A stretch of 64,000 nucleotides of DNA from an uncultured Eubacterium sp. (GTDB lineage Bacteria; Bacillota; Clostridia; Lachnospirales; Lachnospiraceae), in NCBI GenBank assembly GCA_910577295.1, contig CAJTLS010000003.1:98170-162169 (forward strand). Direction: 5' to 3'. Numbering within the stretch: the stretch's first letter is position 1; each line of letters starts with the position of its first letter. Position numbers and translations under genes: made by a program. The notes beneath the pieces are model-generated. The model was given only the letters and a program-made list of their open reading frames with translations. It did no database searches and was not told the origin of the DNA. This document shows positions 23,559 to 31,699 of the stretch, piece by piece.

Positions 23559-24590
23559 TTGGAACTGAATGAACGCAAGCAAAAGATTCTCGAGGCGATT
23601 ATCCGCAATTATATGGAAACCGGCGAGCCGGTTGGCTCCAGAACCGTTTCCAAATACACGGATTTGCACCTTAGTTCAGCGACAATCCGCAACGAGATGT
23701 CCGATTTGGAAGAGATGGGATATATCTTGCAGCCACACACATCAGCCGGACGCATTCCCTCGGATAAGGCGTATCGTCTGTATGTAGATACGATGTTGCA
23801 GAGAAAAGATCAAGAAGTAGAAGATATGAAAGAACTGATGGTGGAAAAGGCGGATAAGATTGATTTGTTATTGAAACAGGTAGCAAAACTTCTGGCGCAG
23901 AACACCAATTACACTTCCATGGTAACAAAGCCGAAGTATCAGCACAAACGTATCAAGTTCATCCAGCTCAATTATATAGGGGAACAGCAGTTACTCGTTA
24001 TTGTTGTTTTAGATAACAGCCATGTCAGAAACAAGGTGATAAATCTGGAGAATGATCTGGAGGAAAATGTTGTATCACAGATGAACTTTTTGATGAACAC
24101 AGCGTTGACGGGGCTTGATTTTACCGAGATTAATATGGCTATCATGCAGCAGATTAAGGAAAAGGCCGGTGAGTACAGCGATTTGGCATCCGGCATTTTA
24201 GATTGCGTGGCAGAGGTTATGGCGGAGGAAGATGAGTCGGAGATTTACACATCTGGAGCGACGAACATTTTAAAATATCCGGAACTGTCCGATAAGGAAA
24301 GAATGACCGATTTACTTTCGACGTTTGAGGAAAAACAAATGTTAGCGGCATGGGCCAATGATACTCCGCCGGAAGAGGAGCAGGAACACGGCATACAGGT
24401 ATATATCGGCGAGGAGTCGCCGGTAGAGACGATGAAAGACTGCTCCGTGGTGACGGCCACCTATAAGATTAAAGAGGGAGTCTACGGAAAGATAGGTATT
24501 GTCGGGCCGAAGCGGATGGATTATGAAAAAGTGGTAGGCACATTGGAAAACTGTATGCAGCAGTTAGATGATATATTTAAGAAAAAATAG
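23559..24590 (+). CDS. hrcA: Heat-inducible transcription repressor HrcA
   Basis: A 343-residue repressor that binds CIRCE. The winged-helix N-terminus reads LNERKQKILEAII, then PVGSRTVSKYTDLHLSSATIR and the HTSAGRIPSDKAYRLYVD motif. The C-terminal GAF-like domain runs to the end (about 105-340), closing with GKIGIVGPKRMDYEKV. The start is a TTG at 23559 with GAGGTGG 7 bases upstream; homologues start with MELNERK, supporting this choice over an in-frame TTG at 23490. It is first in the hrcA-grpE-dnaK-dnaJ operon behind a perfect CIRCE. Confidence 0.95.
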   Translation: MELNERKQKILEAIIRNYMETGEPVGSRTVSKYTDLHLSSATIRNEMSDLEEMGYILQPHTSAGRIPSDKAYRLYVDTMLQRKDQEVEDMKELMVEKADKIDLLLKQVAKLLAQNTNYTSMVTKPKYQHKRIKFIQLNYIGEQQLLVIVVLDNSHVRNKVINLENDLEENVVSQMNFLMNTALTGLDFTEINMAIMQQIKEKAGEYSDLASGILDCVAEVMAEEDESEIYTSGATNILKYPELSDKERMTDLLSTFEEKQMLAAWANDTPPEEEQEHGIQVYIGEESPVETMKDCSVVTATYKIKEGVYGKIGIVGPKRMDYEKVVGTLENCMQQLDDIFKKK

Positions 24591-24605
24591 TGAGGTGAAG
24601 AGTCA

Positions 24606-25229
24606 GTGCAGGAAGTAAAGAGCGGGCAGACGCCGCAGCAGGAAAAACCAGAAGAAGCAATGGAAGAGACAGTAGAAGAAACGGTAGAAGAAACAACGGA
24701 CACGGCTTCGGAGAGCGCTCCGCAGGAAGAAGAGGCCGCAGAGGCAGAAGCCAAAAGCACAAAGAAGACGAATAAGAAGAAAGCAAAGAAAGACAAGAGA
24801 GACGAAAAGATTGAAGAGTTAAACGACCGCCTGATGAGAAATCTGGCAGAATTTGAAAATTTCCGCAACCGTTCGGAAAAAGAGAAGAGCGCAATGTTTG
24901 AAGTTGGCGCCCGCTCAGTAATTGAGAAAATTTTGCCGGTGGTTGATAACCTCGAAAGAGGATTTGACGGGTTGTCTGAGGAGGAAAAAGAGACTCCGTT
25001 TGCAAAGGGAATTGAGGCAGTATACAAACAACTGATGACAGGCTTTGAGGAGATGGGAGTGAAACCAATTGAAGCGGTAGGTCAGGAATTTAATCCAGAT
25101 TTCCACAATGCGGTAATGCATGACGAAGACGATTCGGATGAGACCAATATAGTCATCGAGGAATTCCAAAAAGGCTATATGTATAAAGACAGTGTAGTCA
25201 GACACAGTATGGTTAAAGTGTTAAACTAA
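24606..25229 (+). CDS. grpE: Nucleotide exchange factor GrpE
   Basis: A 207-residue co-chaperone that releases ADP from DnaK. The first 70 residues are acidic and repetitive (many E, T, A) and low complexity, then a long coiled coil (DRLMRNLAEFENFRNRSEKEK) and the beta domain near the end (PDFHNAVMHDEDDSDETNIV, QKGYMYKDSVVRHSMVKV). GTG start with GAGGTG 8 bases upstream. It lies 15 bp after hrcA, in the standard operon. Confidence 0.95.
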   Translation: MQEVKSGQTPQQEKPEEAMEETVEETVEETTDTASESAPQEEEAAEAEAKSTKKTNKKKAKKDKRDEKIEELNDRLMRNLAEFENFRNRSEKEKSAMFEVGARSVIEKILPVVDNLERGFDGLSEEEKETPFAKGIEAVYKQLMTGFEEMGVKPIEAVGQEFNPDFHNAVMHDEDDSDETNIVIEEFQKGYMYKDSVVRHSMVKVLN

Positions 25230-25336
25230 GTGAAACAACGGAGCAATCCAAAGTATCAATTAGGGCAAAATACCTTTTGTCCAACAGTATATTTCAGATG
25301 GATTAGTCGCAAGGCGACAGAAAGGAAGTAATCATT

Positions 25337-27229
25337 ATGAGTAAAATTATTGGTATCGACTTAGGAACAACGAATAGCTGCGTGGCAGTTATGGAAGGTG
25401 GTAAACCGGTAGTTATCGCCAATGCAGAGGGAGCCAGAACAACGCCATCCATAGTAGCATTTACAAAGACTGGGGAGAGGCTTGTTGGTGAGCCGGCAAA
25501 GCGTCAGGCAGTAACGAATGCGGAGAAGACGATTTCTTCGATAAAGAGACATATGGGAACAGAATATCGTGCAGCAATTGATGACAAGAAATATACACCG
25601 CAGGAAATTTCCGCGATGGTTCTTCAGAAATTGAAAAGCGACGCAGAAAATTATCTTGGCGGGGAGAAAGTGACAGAAGCGGTAATTACCGTTCCTGCTT
25701 ATTTCAACGATGCACAGCGTCAGGCAACGAAAGATGCCGGTAAGATTGCCGGTTTGGATGTAAAGCGTATTATTAACGAGCCGACGGCAGCAGCTCTTGC
25801 GTACGGTCTTGACAATGAGGGAGAGCAAAAGATTATGGTATACGACCTCGGCGGCGGTACTTTCGATGTATCCATCATTGAGATTGGCGAGGGCGTGATT
25901 GAGGTATTGTCAACGTCTGGTGACAACAAGCTTGGTGGAGACGACTTTGATAACAAAGTATGTGATTATATGGTGCAGGAGTTTAAGAACGCGGAGGGTG
26001 TTGACCTTTCCGGTGATAAGATGGCAATGCAACGTTTAAAAGAAGCGGCAGAGAAAGCAAAGAAAGAATTGTCTTCCGCAACTACGACGAATATTAATCT
26101 TCCGTTTATTACGGCAACTGCCGAGGGGCCAAAACACTTTGATATGAATTTGACCCGCGCTAAGTTTGATGAGCTGACAGCAGATTTGGTAGAGAGAACC
26201 GCAACACCGGTTCAGAATGCGTTGAAAGATGCAGGTATTTCCGCTTCTGAACTTGGAAAAGTATTGCTTGTCGGAGGTTCGACACGTATTCCTGCCGTTC
26301 AGGACAAAGTAAAACAACTGACAGGACATGAGCCGAATAAATCATTGAATCCGGATGAGTGCGTAGCGCTTGGCGCTTCCATTCAGGGTGGTAAACTGGC
26401 AGGTGATTCGGGAGCCGGCGATATTCTTCTTCTGGACGTGACACCACTGTCATTAGCAATCGAGACAATGGGTGGTGTGGCTACTAAATTAATCGAGAGA
26501 AATACAACTATCCCGACAAAGAAGAGCCAGATTTTCTCAACTGCAGCAGACAATCAGACGGCGGTAGATATTAATGTAGTACAAGGTGAGCGTCAGTTTG
26601 CAAGAGATAATAAATCGCTCGGACAATTCCGTTTGGACGGCATTCCTCCGGCAATGCGCGGAGTACCACAGATTGAAGTTACATTTGACATTGATGCCAA
26701 TGGTATTGTAAATGTATCCGCTAAGGACTTGGGAACAGGTAAAGAGCAGCATATTACCATTACAGCCGGCTCGAACATGAGCGACGATGAGATTGATAAG
26801 GCAGTCAAAGAAGCGGCTGAATTTGAAGCACAGGATAAGAAACGCAAAGAGGGCATTGACACACGCAACGAAGCCGATAGTATGGTATTCCAGACAGAAA
26901 AGGCATTGCAGGATGTTGGCGAAGGTGTCGATGCAGCAGAAAAAGAAAAGGTGCAGGCTGAGATTGATAAGGTAAAAGCAATCCTTGAGAGAACGGCAAA
27001 TGCCGAAGAGATGAGTGATGCGGATATTGATGAATTGAAAGCAGCAAAAGAGTCTCTTATGACAAATGCGCAACAGGTATTTGCAAAAGTATATGAGCAG
27101 GCCCAGCAGGCGGCAGGAGCAGCCGGCGCCGGCCCGGACATGGGAGCGGCTGGTCCTGATATGGGGGCAAATCAGAATCAGGATAACGGCGGTGATGATG
27201 TCGTAGACGGAGAGTACAGGGAAGTATAA
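25337..27229 (+). CDS. dnaK: Chaperone protein DnaK (Hsp70)
   Basis: A 630-residue Hsp70. The ATPase domain (1-about 370) begins IGIDLGTTNSCVAVMEGG and has VYDLGGGTFDVSI and LLVGGSTRIPAVQ; the linker DVTPLSLAIE leads to the substrate domain, and the Gly/Ala/Asp-rich tail ends VDGEYREV. It lacks the insert typical of Gram-negative DnaK near residue 80, as in other Firmicutes. AAAGGAAG precedes the ATG. It is 107 bp after grpE, in the CIRCE-controlled operon. Confidence 0.98.
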   Translation: MSKIIGIDLGTTNSCVAVMEGGKPVVIANAEGARTTPSIVAFTKTGERLVGEPAKRQAVTNAEKTISSIKRHMGTEYRAAIDDKKYTPQEISAMVLQKLKSDAENYLGGEKVTEAVITVPAYFNDAQRQATKDAGKIAGLDVKRIINEPTAAALAYGLDNEGEQKIMVYDLGGGTFDVSIIEIGEGVIEVLSTSGDNKLGGDDFDNKVCDYMVQEFKNAEGVDLSGDKMAMQRLKEAAEKAKKELSSATTTNINLPFITATAEGPKHFDMNLTRAKFDELTADLVERTATPVQNALKDAGISASELGKVLLVGGSTRIPAVQDKVKQLTGHEPNKSLNPDECVALGASIQGGKLAGDSGAGDILLLDVTPLSLAIETMGGVATKLIERNTTIPTKKSQIFSTAADNQTAVDINVVQGERQFARDNKSLGQFRLDGIPPAMRGVPQIEVTFDIDANGIVNVSAKDLGTGKEQHITITAGSNMSDDEIDKAVKEAAEFEAQDKKRKEGIDTRNEADSMVFQTEKALQDVGEGVDAAEKEKVQAEIDKVKAILERTANAEEMSDADIDELKAAKESLMTNAQQVFAKVYEQAQQAAGAAGAGPDMGAAGPDMGANQNQDNGGDDVVDGEYREV

Positions 27230-27258
27230 TCGTGATATAAAACGGTAGCGTGATAAGA

Positions 27259-27299
27259 ACTCGTGCCTGAGAAAATGCCATTAGGCAGTTGGCACGAGT
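27259..27299 (+). repeat. Two-tier hairpin between dnaK and dnaJ
   Basis: Outer arms ACTCGTGCC (27259-27267) and GGCACGAGT (27291-27299); inner TGCC (27276-27279) and GGCA (27284-27287). No strong U-run follows. It could lower dnaJ expression by partial termination or mark an RNA processing site. Confidence 0.6.
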
Positions 27300-27331
27300 C
27301 CTTTCACGTATTCGAATGGAGGAGAAAGACG

Positions 27332-28459
27332 ATGGCAGACAAACGTGATTATTACGAAGTTCTCGGTGTAGATAGAAATGCCGACGACGCTGCATTGAAG
27401 AAAGCGTATCGCGTTCTTGCCAAAAAGTATCATCCGGACACAAATCCCGGAGATGCCGAGGCAGAAGCAAAATTTAAAGAAGCATCGGAAGCGTATGCTG
27501 TTCTTAGTGACCCGCAGAAGCGCCAGCAGTACGACCAATTTGGCCACGCTGCTTTTGAGGGCGGCGCAGGCGGCGGTGGTTTTACAAATATGAACATGGA
27601 TGACATATTTGGAAGTTTTGGCGATATTTTTGGAGACTTGTTTGGCGGCGGTTTCGGAGGAAGAAGCCGGCGGGCTGACCCGAACGCACCGCAAAGGGGG
27701 GCAAATCTGCGTACGCAGGTAAAAATTTCCTTTGAAGAGGCTTGCTTTGGGGCAGAAAAAGAGATTGAAATTCCATCCAAAGTAGAGTGTAAGACATGCG
27801 GCGGCAATGGCGCGAAACCGGGAACACAGCCAATTAAATGCGGACAGTGCGGCGGAAGGGGACAGATTGTCCAGACCCAGCAGTCCTTGTTTGGCATGGT
27901 GCAAAATGTAACGACCTGTCCGGCCTGCGGAGGAAAAGGAACGGTAATCCGTGAGAAATGTCCGGACTGCCATGGACAGGGTTATACAAGTAAGAAAGAG
28001 AAATTGCAAGTTACAATTCCTGCCGGAATCGACCACGGTCAGAGCGTCCGTCTTCGCGGAAAGGGAGAGCCGGGAAAGAACGGCGGCTCCCGCGGGGATT
28101 TGCTGGTAGAAGTATATGTAGAGCGGCATAAGGAATTTCAGAGAGTGGATTATGACATCTTCTCGACGGTAAAGATTTCTTATCCGAGAGCTGTCTTAGG
28201 CGGGGATGTAATTATACAAACAATCGACGGCGACGTCGCTTATAATGTCAAGGCGGGAACACAAACCGGAACGAGAGTCCGGCTCCGCGGAAAGGGAGTT
28301 CCATCGCTTCGGAATAAGAAGATGAGGGGAAATCATTATGTGGATTTAGTTGTTGATGTTCCTACTAAACCTAATAAAGAGCAAAAGAAACTTTTAGAGC
28401 AGTTAGACGCTTTGTTTGAGGCGGAAGCGGCGAAGAAAGAAAAGAAACATAAAAAATAG
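27332..28459 (+). CDS. dnaJ: Chaperone protein DnaJ (Hsp40)
   Basis: A 375-residue type I J-protein. The J domain (1-70) has YYEVLGVDRNADDAALKKAYR and the HPD motif; a Gly/Phe-rich segment follows (about 75-120), then four CxxCxGxG-type zinc motifs (CKTCGGNGAK, CGQCGGRGQ, CPACGGKGT, CPDCHGQGY) at about 150-215, and the C-terminal substrate domains. ATG 27332 with GGAGGAG upstream is chosen; an in-frame GTG at 27263 lies in a hairpin region. It ends the heat-shock operon. Confidence 0.97.
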   Translation: MADKRDYYEVLGVDRNADDAALKKAYRVLAKKYHPDTNPGDAEAEAKFKEASEAYAVLSDPQKRQQYDQFGHAAFEGGAGGGGFTNMNMDDIFGSFGDIFGDLFGGGFGGRSRRADPNAPQRGANLRTQVKISFEEACFGAEKEIEIPSKVECKTCGGNGAKPGTQPIKCGQCGGRGQIVQTQQSLFGMVQNVTTCPACGGKGTVIREKCPDCHGQGYTSKKEKLQVTIPAGIDHGQSVRLRGKGEPGKNGGSRGDLLVEVYVERHKEFQRVDYDIFSTVKISYPRAVLGGDVIIQTIDGDVAYNVKAGTQTGTRVRLRGKGVPSLRNKKMRGNHYVDLVVDVPTKPNKEQKKLLEQLDALFEAEAAKKEKKHKK

Positions 28460-28471
28460 TCTGCTAATGGT

Positions 28472-28517
28472 ATGCATGCCCGATATGAAATTTTATCGGG
28501 CATGCATATTTTTTTTG
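28472..28517 (+). terminator. Strong intrinsic terminator after dnaJ
   Basis: Arms 28472-28485 and 28494-28507 (14 bp, ATGCATGCCCGATA and complement), 8-base loop, then eight Ts (28509-28516). Confidence 0.92.
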
Positions 28518-28580
28518 TACAAGGAAATACTTTCCACAAGAAGAAAACATCGGGAAAATGTTCTCAGAATGGAGGGTAAA

Positions 28581-29870
28581 ATGGAACACAAGTATCGAAT
28601 TAACACAGTAAGGGGAAGAGAGATATTAGATTCCCGAGGGAATCCTACCGTGGAGGTAGAGGTTTCTTTATGTGGAGGGGCAACCGGAAGAGCCTCTGTA
28701 CCATCCGGTGCATCAACAGGAGCGTTTGAGGCAGTGGAATTGCGTGATACGGAACTGCCCCGCTATAGCGGCAACGGCGTAAAGAAAGCAGTAGAACATG
28801 TCAATGAAACGATAAGTTTTTTATTGGATGGCAAAAATGCTCTGAATCAAATTGAGATTGACGAAATTATGATTCGTGAAGATGGAACAAAAAACAAGGG
28901 GAAATTAGGTGCTAACGCTATACTTGGCACATCGCTGGCAGTGGCAAAAGCAGCGGCGATGGCCGTAGAACTTCCGTTATATCAGTATATTGGCGGGGCA
29001 AACGCCCATACGCTGCCGATTCCGATGATGAATATCATCAACGGAGGCAAGCATGCCGATAGTAGTCTGACGATTCAGGAATTTATGATTATGCCAATAG
29101 GCGCTAAATCCTTTCACCAGTGTCTGGAGTGGAGCGCAAACGTATTTCATACGTTGAAAAGGATTTTAAAAGAGGAGGGCTATGCGACGTCCGTAGGAGA
29201 CGAGGGAGGCTTCGCCCCGCAGCTTGCGAGCGACGAGGACGCCCTGCGCTATATTGTCCGGGCAATCGATAAGGCGGGATATCGGCCGCAGGAAGATTTT
29301 GTTATCGCGATGGACGGAGCAAGTACGGAAATGTATGAAGAGGCGGTGAAGCAGGGACGCACAGGTGAGTATCTGTTTTGGAAATCGGGAGAATATAAGA
29401 CATCCGACGCCATGATTGATTATTGGGCGGAATTGTGCGACCGCTATCCGGTGTATTCCATTGAGGATGGTCTGGCAGAAGAGGATTGGAGCGGCTGGCA
29501 GAAATTAACGGAACGCCTTGGACAACGGATACAACTGGTTGGCGATGATTTATTTGTAACGAACACGGAGCGGATCCAAAAGGGGATTCAGATGAATGCC
29601 TCGAATGCCGTTCTCATTAAACCGAACCAGATTGGAACACTGACAGAGACGTTAGAGGCCATACGCATGACAAAGAATAACCGTTGGAATGCCATTGTCA
29701 GCCACCGCTCAGGAGAGACCGAGGACACGACGATTGCTGATATTGCGGTTGGTTTGAATGCCGGACAGATTAAGACCGGAGCGCCTTCGCGTACAGACCG
29801 GGTAGCAAAATATAATCAGCTTCTTCGTATTGAAGAGCAGTTAAGCAGCTCTGCCTCTTATGGAGCTTAG
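28581..29870 (+). CDS. eno: Enolase
   Basis: A 429-residue glycolytic enzyme converting 2-phosphoglycerate to phosphoenolpyruvate. Recognised by REILDSRGNPTVEVEV, GASTGAFEAVELRD, NGGKHADSSLTIQEFMI, SVGDEGGFAP and the signature VLIKPNQIGTLTETLEA, followed by SHRSGETEDTTIADIAV. Metal ligands Asp, Glu, Asp are in place. ATG 28581 with GGAGGG upstream; earlier in-frame codons lie in the dnaJ terminator. Single-gene unit with its own terminator. Confidence 0.97.
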   Translation: MEHKYRINTVRGREILDSRGNPTVEVEVSLCGGATGRASVPSGASTGAFEAVELRDTELPRYSGNGVKKAVEHVNETISFLLDGKNALNQIEIDEIMIREDGTKNKGKLGANAILGTSLAVAKAAAMAVELPLYQYIGGANAHTLPIPMMNIINGGKHADSSLTIQEFMIMPIGAKSFHQCLEWSANVFHTLKRILKEEGYATSVGDEGGFAPQLASDEDALRYIVRAIDKAGYRPQEDFVIAMDGASTEMYEEAVKQGRTGEYLFWKSGEYKTSDAMIDYWAELCDRYPVYSIEDGLAEEDWSGWQKLTERLGQRIQLVGDDLFVTNTERIQKGIQMNASNAVLIKPNQIGTLTETLEAIRMTKNNRWNAIVSHRSGETEDTTIADIAVGLNAGQIKTGAPSRTDRVAKYNQLLRIEEQLSSSASYGA

Positions 29871-29891
29871 GGAAATAGAAATAAAGTAGAG

Positions 29892-29954
29892 AAATCCACT
29901 GATTCGCTGACGCTTTTTAGAAGCAGCATGCGTGCAAATCAGTGGATTTTTAAT
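29892..29954. terminator. Terminator after enolase
   Basis: Arms AAATCCACTGAT (29892-29903) and ATCAGTGGATTT (29938-29949) with T-run following on the plus strand and A/T before it, so it may also serve the minus-strand gene at 29973. Confidence 0.8.
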
Positions 29955-29972
29955 TATTCTTATTCATAATAA

Positions 29973-30185
29973 TTACATGTCATCGGTATCGGTAAACAGT
30001 ACGACCGGTTTATCCAGTGTGTACTGATAAAATTTAATTATATTTCCGCTATACATACGCATTGGCGTCCAATTGCACAAATCAAAATCTTTTTTATAAG
30101 GAAGCTTATAATAAAAAGAGTCATTGGTGCTATAACTGCGGTCATATGTTACCAATGATTTCGCAAAAAGTTCTTGCGGCGTCAT
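29973..30185 (-). CDS. Small hypothetical protein
   Basis: A 70-residue protein rich in aromatic residues and Asp (YYKLPYKKDFDLCNW; tail LFTDTDDM). AAAGGGGG precedes the ATG, which supports translation. No known domain is seen. It lies downstream of the amylase gene on the same strand with a 72-bp gap and may be co-transcribed with it. Confidence 0.55.
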   Translation of the reverse strand: MTPQELFAKSLVTYDRSYSTNDSFYYKLPYKKDFDLCNWTPMRMYSGNIIKFYQYTLDKPVVLFTDTDDM

Positions 30186-30257
30186 ATATTTGCCCCCTTT
30201 GCTAAAATGATATCTATATTATATGACAAAAAACATTCAGATGCAAATAAAACTTTG

Positions 30258-31607
30258 TTAGTTGGCAAGAAAGATTTCACTTTCACCCGGAGCCAGAGTG
30301 ATTTCGATTTTGCCATTGCATACGTCATACGGTTTATTTTGCATAGAACCAGTAAAGGAAGCATGTCCTCCGCTATAAGGGATGGAAATTGTTGCCGGCG
30401 CGTCATCGATATTCATCGCCACAATGACGTCTTCACCCTCGTAACTGCGGATAAACGCGTATTGGCGGTTCATCAGCAACAGTTCTTTATATTCTCCATA
30501 AGCAAGCGCATGGGATGTCCGGCGGATATTTCCAAGTTTTGTAATCCATGCAGTATAAGGGTTCGTCTCCTGCGCATCGGCATAATCATCCAGATGCAGG
30601 CATGGACGCAGCGGGGCGTCGGAACCGTTTTCTTTACGGCCCTCAATGCCAAATTCCGAGCCGTAGTAAATTGATGGAATGCCGGGAAGCGTATACATCA
30701 GTGTGTGGACAACTTCGAAGTGGGACAGGTTCTTTAATTTGTTAATAATGCGCTCCACGTCATGGTTGTCGGCAAAATTGTACAGGCGCATATTTTCATA
30801 GTGCCCGCCTCCCATATCGTACAAACGTTTGACGGTGTGTGCGATTTCAAAGAAGTTCAAATCATTACAGCCAGACCAGAGAGCCTTGTTCAGATGGTAA
30901 TTGGTTACGGAATGCAAAGTCTCCGCATTAACCCACCGATTGTACTCGCCGTGTATGACTTCACCCATCAGCCAGAAATCTGGCTTGATTTCATTGGCGA
31001 CGCTGCGCATTCCTTTCATAAAGTCAAAATCCAAAACGTCTGCGGCGTCGAGACGGATACCGTCGATATCAAATTCGCTTACCCAGAAGCGGATTACATC
31101 GTAAATATAATCTCTGACTTCAGGATTTCGCTGATTCAATTTCACGAGTAAGTTGTACCCACCCCAGTTATCGTAAGAAAATCCGTCATTGTACTCGTTA
31201 TTTCCGCCAAAGTTTACATTACAATACCAATCTTTGTAGCGGGAATTTTCGCGCTTCTCTTTGATATCCTGAAAAGCGAAAAAGTCCCGTCCCGTGTGGT
31301 TAAATACCCCGTCCAGTATAACCCGCACGTCTTTTTCGTGGCAGGTTTGAACAAAATGTTTTAAATCGTCATTGTCTCCTAAACGGCAATCCAACTTATA
31401 GTAGTCGGTCGTTTCATATCCGTGTCCGACTGATTGAAAAAGCGGGCCGATATAGAGAGCGTTGCAGCCAATCGATAAAAGATGGTCGATCCACAGTTCT
31501 AAGTCGCGTAAACGGTGCTGCGTCTCCCCGTAGTCATTGAGAGCGGGAGCTCCGCTTAACCCCAATGGATATATGTGATAAAATACTGATTCATCATACC
31601 AGGCCAT
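30258..31607 (-). CDS. Alpha-amylase family (GH13) glycoside hydrolase
   Basis: A 449-residue cytoplasmic enzyme without a signal peptide. GH13 motifs are in order: DGVFNHTG (99-106), DGIRLDAAD with nucleophile Asp187, LMGEV with acid/base Glu216, FADNHD with Asp283. The barrel begins at residue 1 and a short C-terminal beta domain ends it, so it lacks the N-terminal domain of neopullulanases. It likely cleaves maltodextrins or cyclodextrins inside the cell; exact specificity cannot be read. Single gene with a short downstream ORF. Confidence 0.88.
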   Translation of the reverse strand: MAWYDESVFYHIYPLGLSGAPALNDYGETQHRLRDLELWIDHLLSIGCNALYIGPLFQSVGHGYETTDYYKLDCRLGDNDDLKHFVQTCHEKDVRVILDGVFNHTGRDFFAFQDIKEKRENSRYKDWYCNVNFGGNNEYNDGFSYDNWGGYNLLVKLNQRNPEVRDYIYDVIRFWVSEFDIDGIRLDAADVLDFDFMKGMRSVANEIKPDFWLMGEVIHGEYNRWVNAETLHSVTNYHLNKALWSGCNDLNFFEIAHTVKRLYDMGGGHYENMRLYNFADNHDVERIINKLKNLSHFEVVHTLMYTLPGIPSIYYGSEFGIEGRKENGSDAPLRPCLHLDDYADAQETNPYTAWITKLGNIRRTSHALAYGEYKELLLMNRQYAFIRSYEGEDVIVAMNIDDAPATISIPYSGGHASFTGSMQNKPYDVCNGKIEITLAPGESEIFLAN

Positions 31608-31699
31608 ATTTTTTACCTCTCTTTCTGTTTCTGTAGTGTCTATGGCTGTTTGAGCCTGATGTTATTGTAGCACAAAATAAGAGGTTAGAAAAGATTAAT

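Noticed and set aside
26593..27141. 182-codon minus-strand ORF inside dnaK
   Set aside because: Shadow of dnaK; long antisense ORFs are common opposite such genes.
28545..28570. Second copy of the GH3/HD-GYP palindrome upstream of enolase (GAAAACAT...ATGTTCTC)
   Set aside because: Shorter, imperfect and not placed over a recognisable promoter; likely chance.
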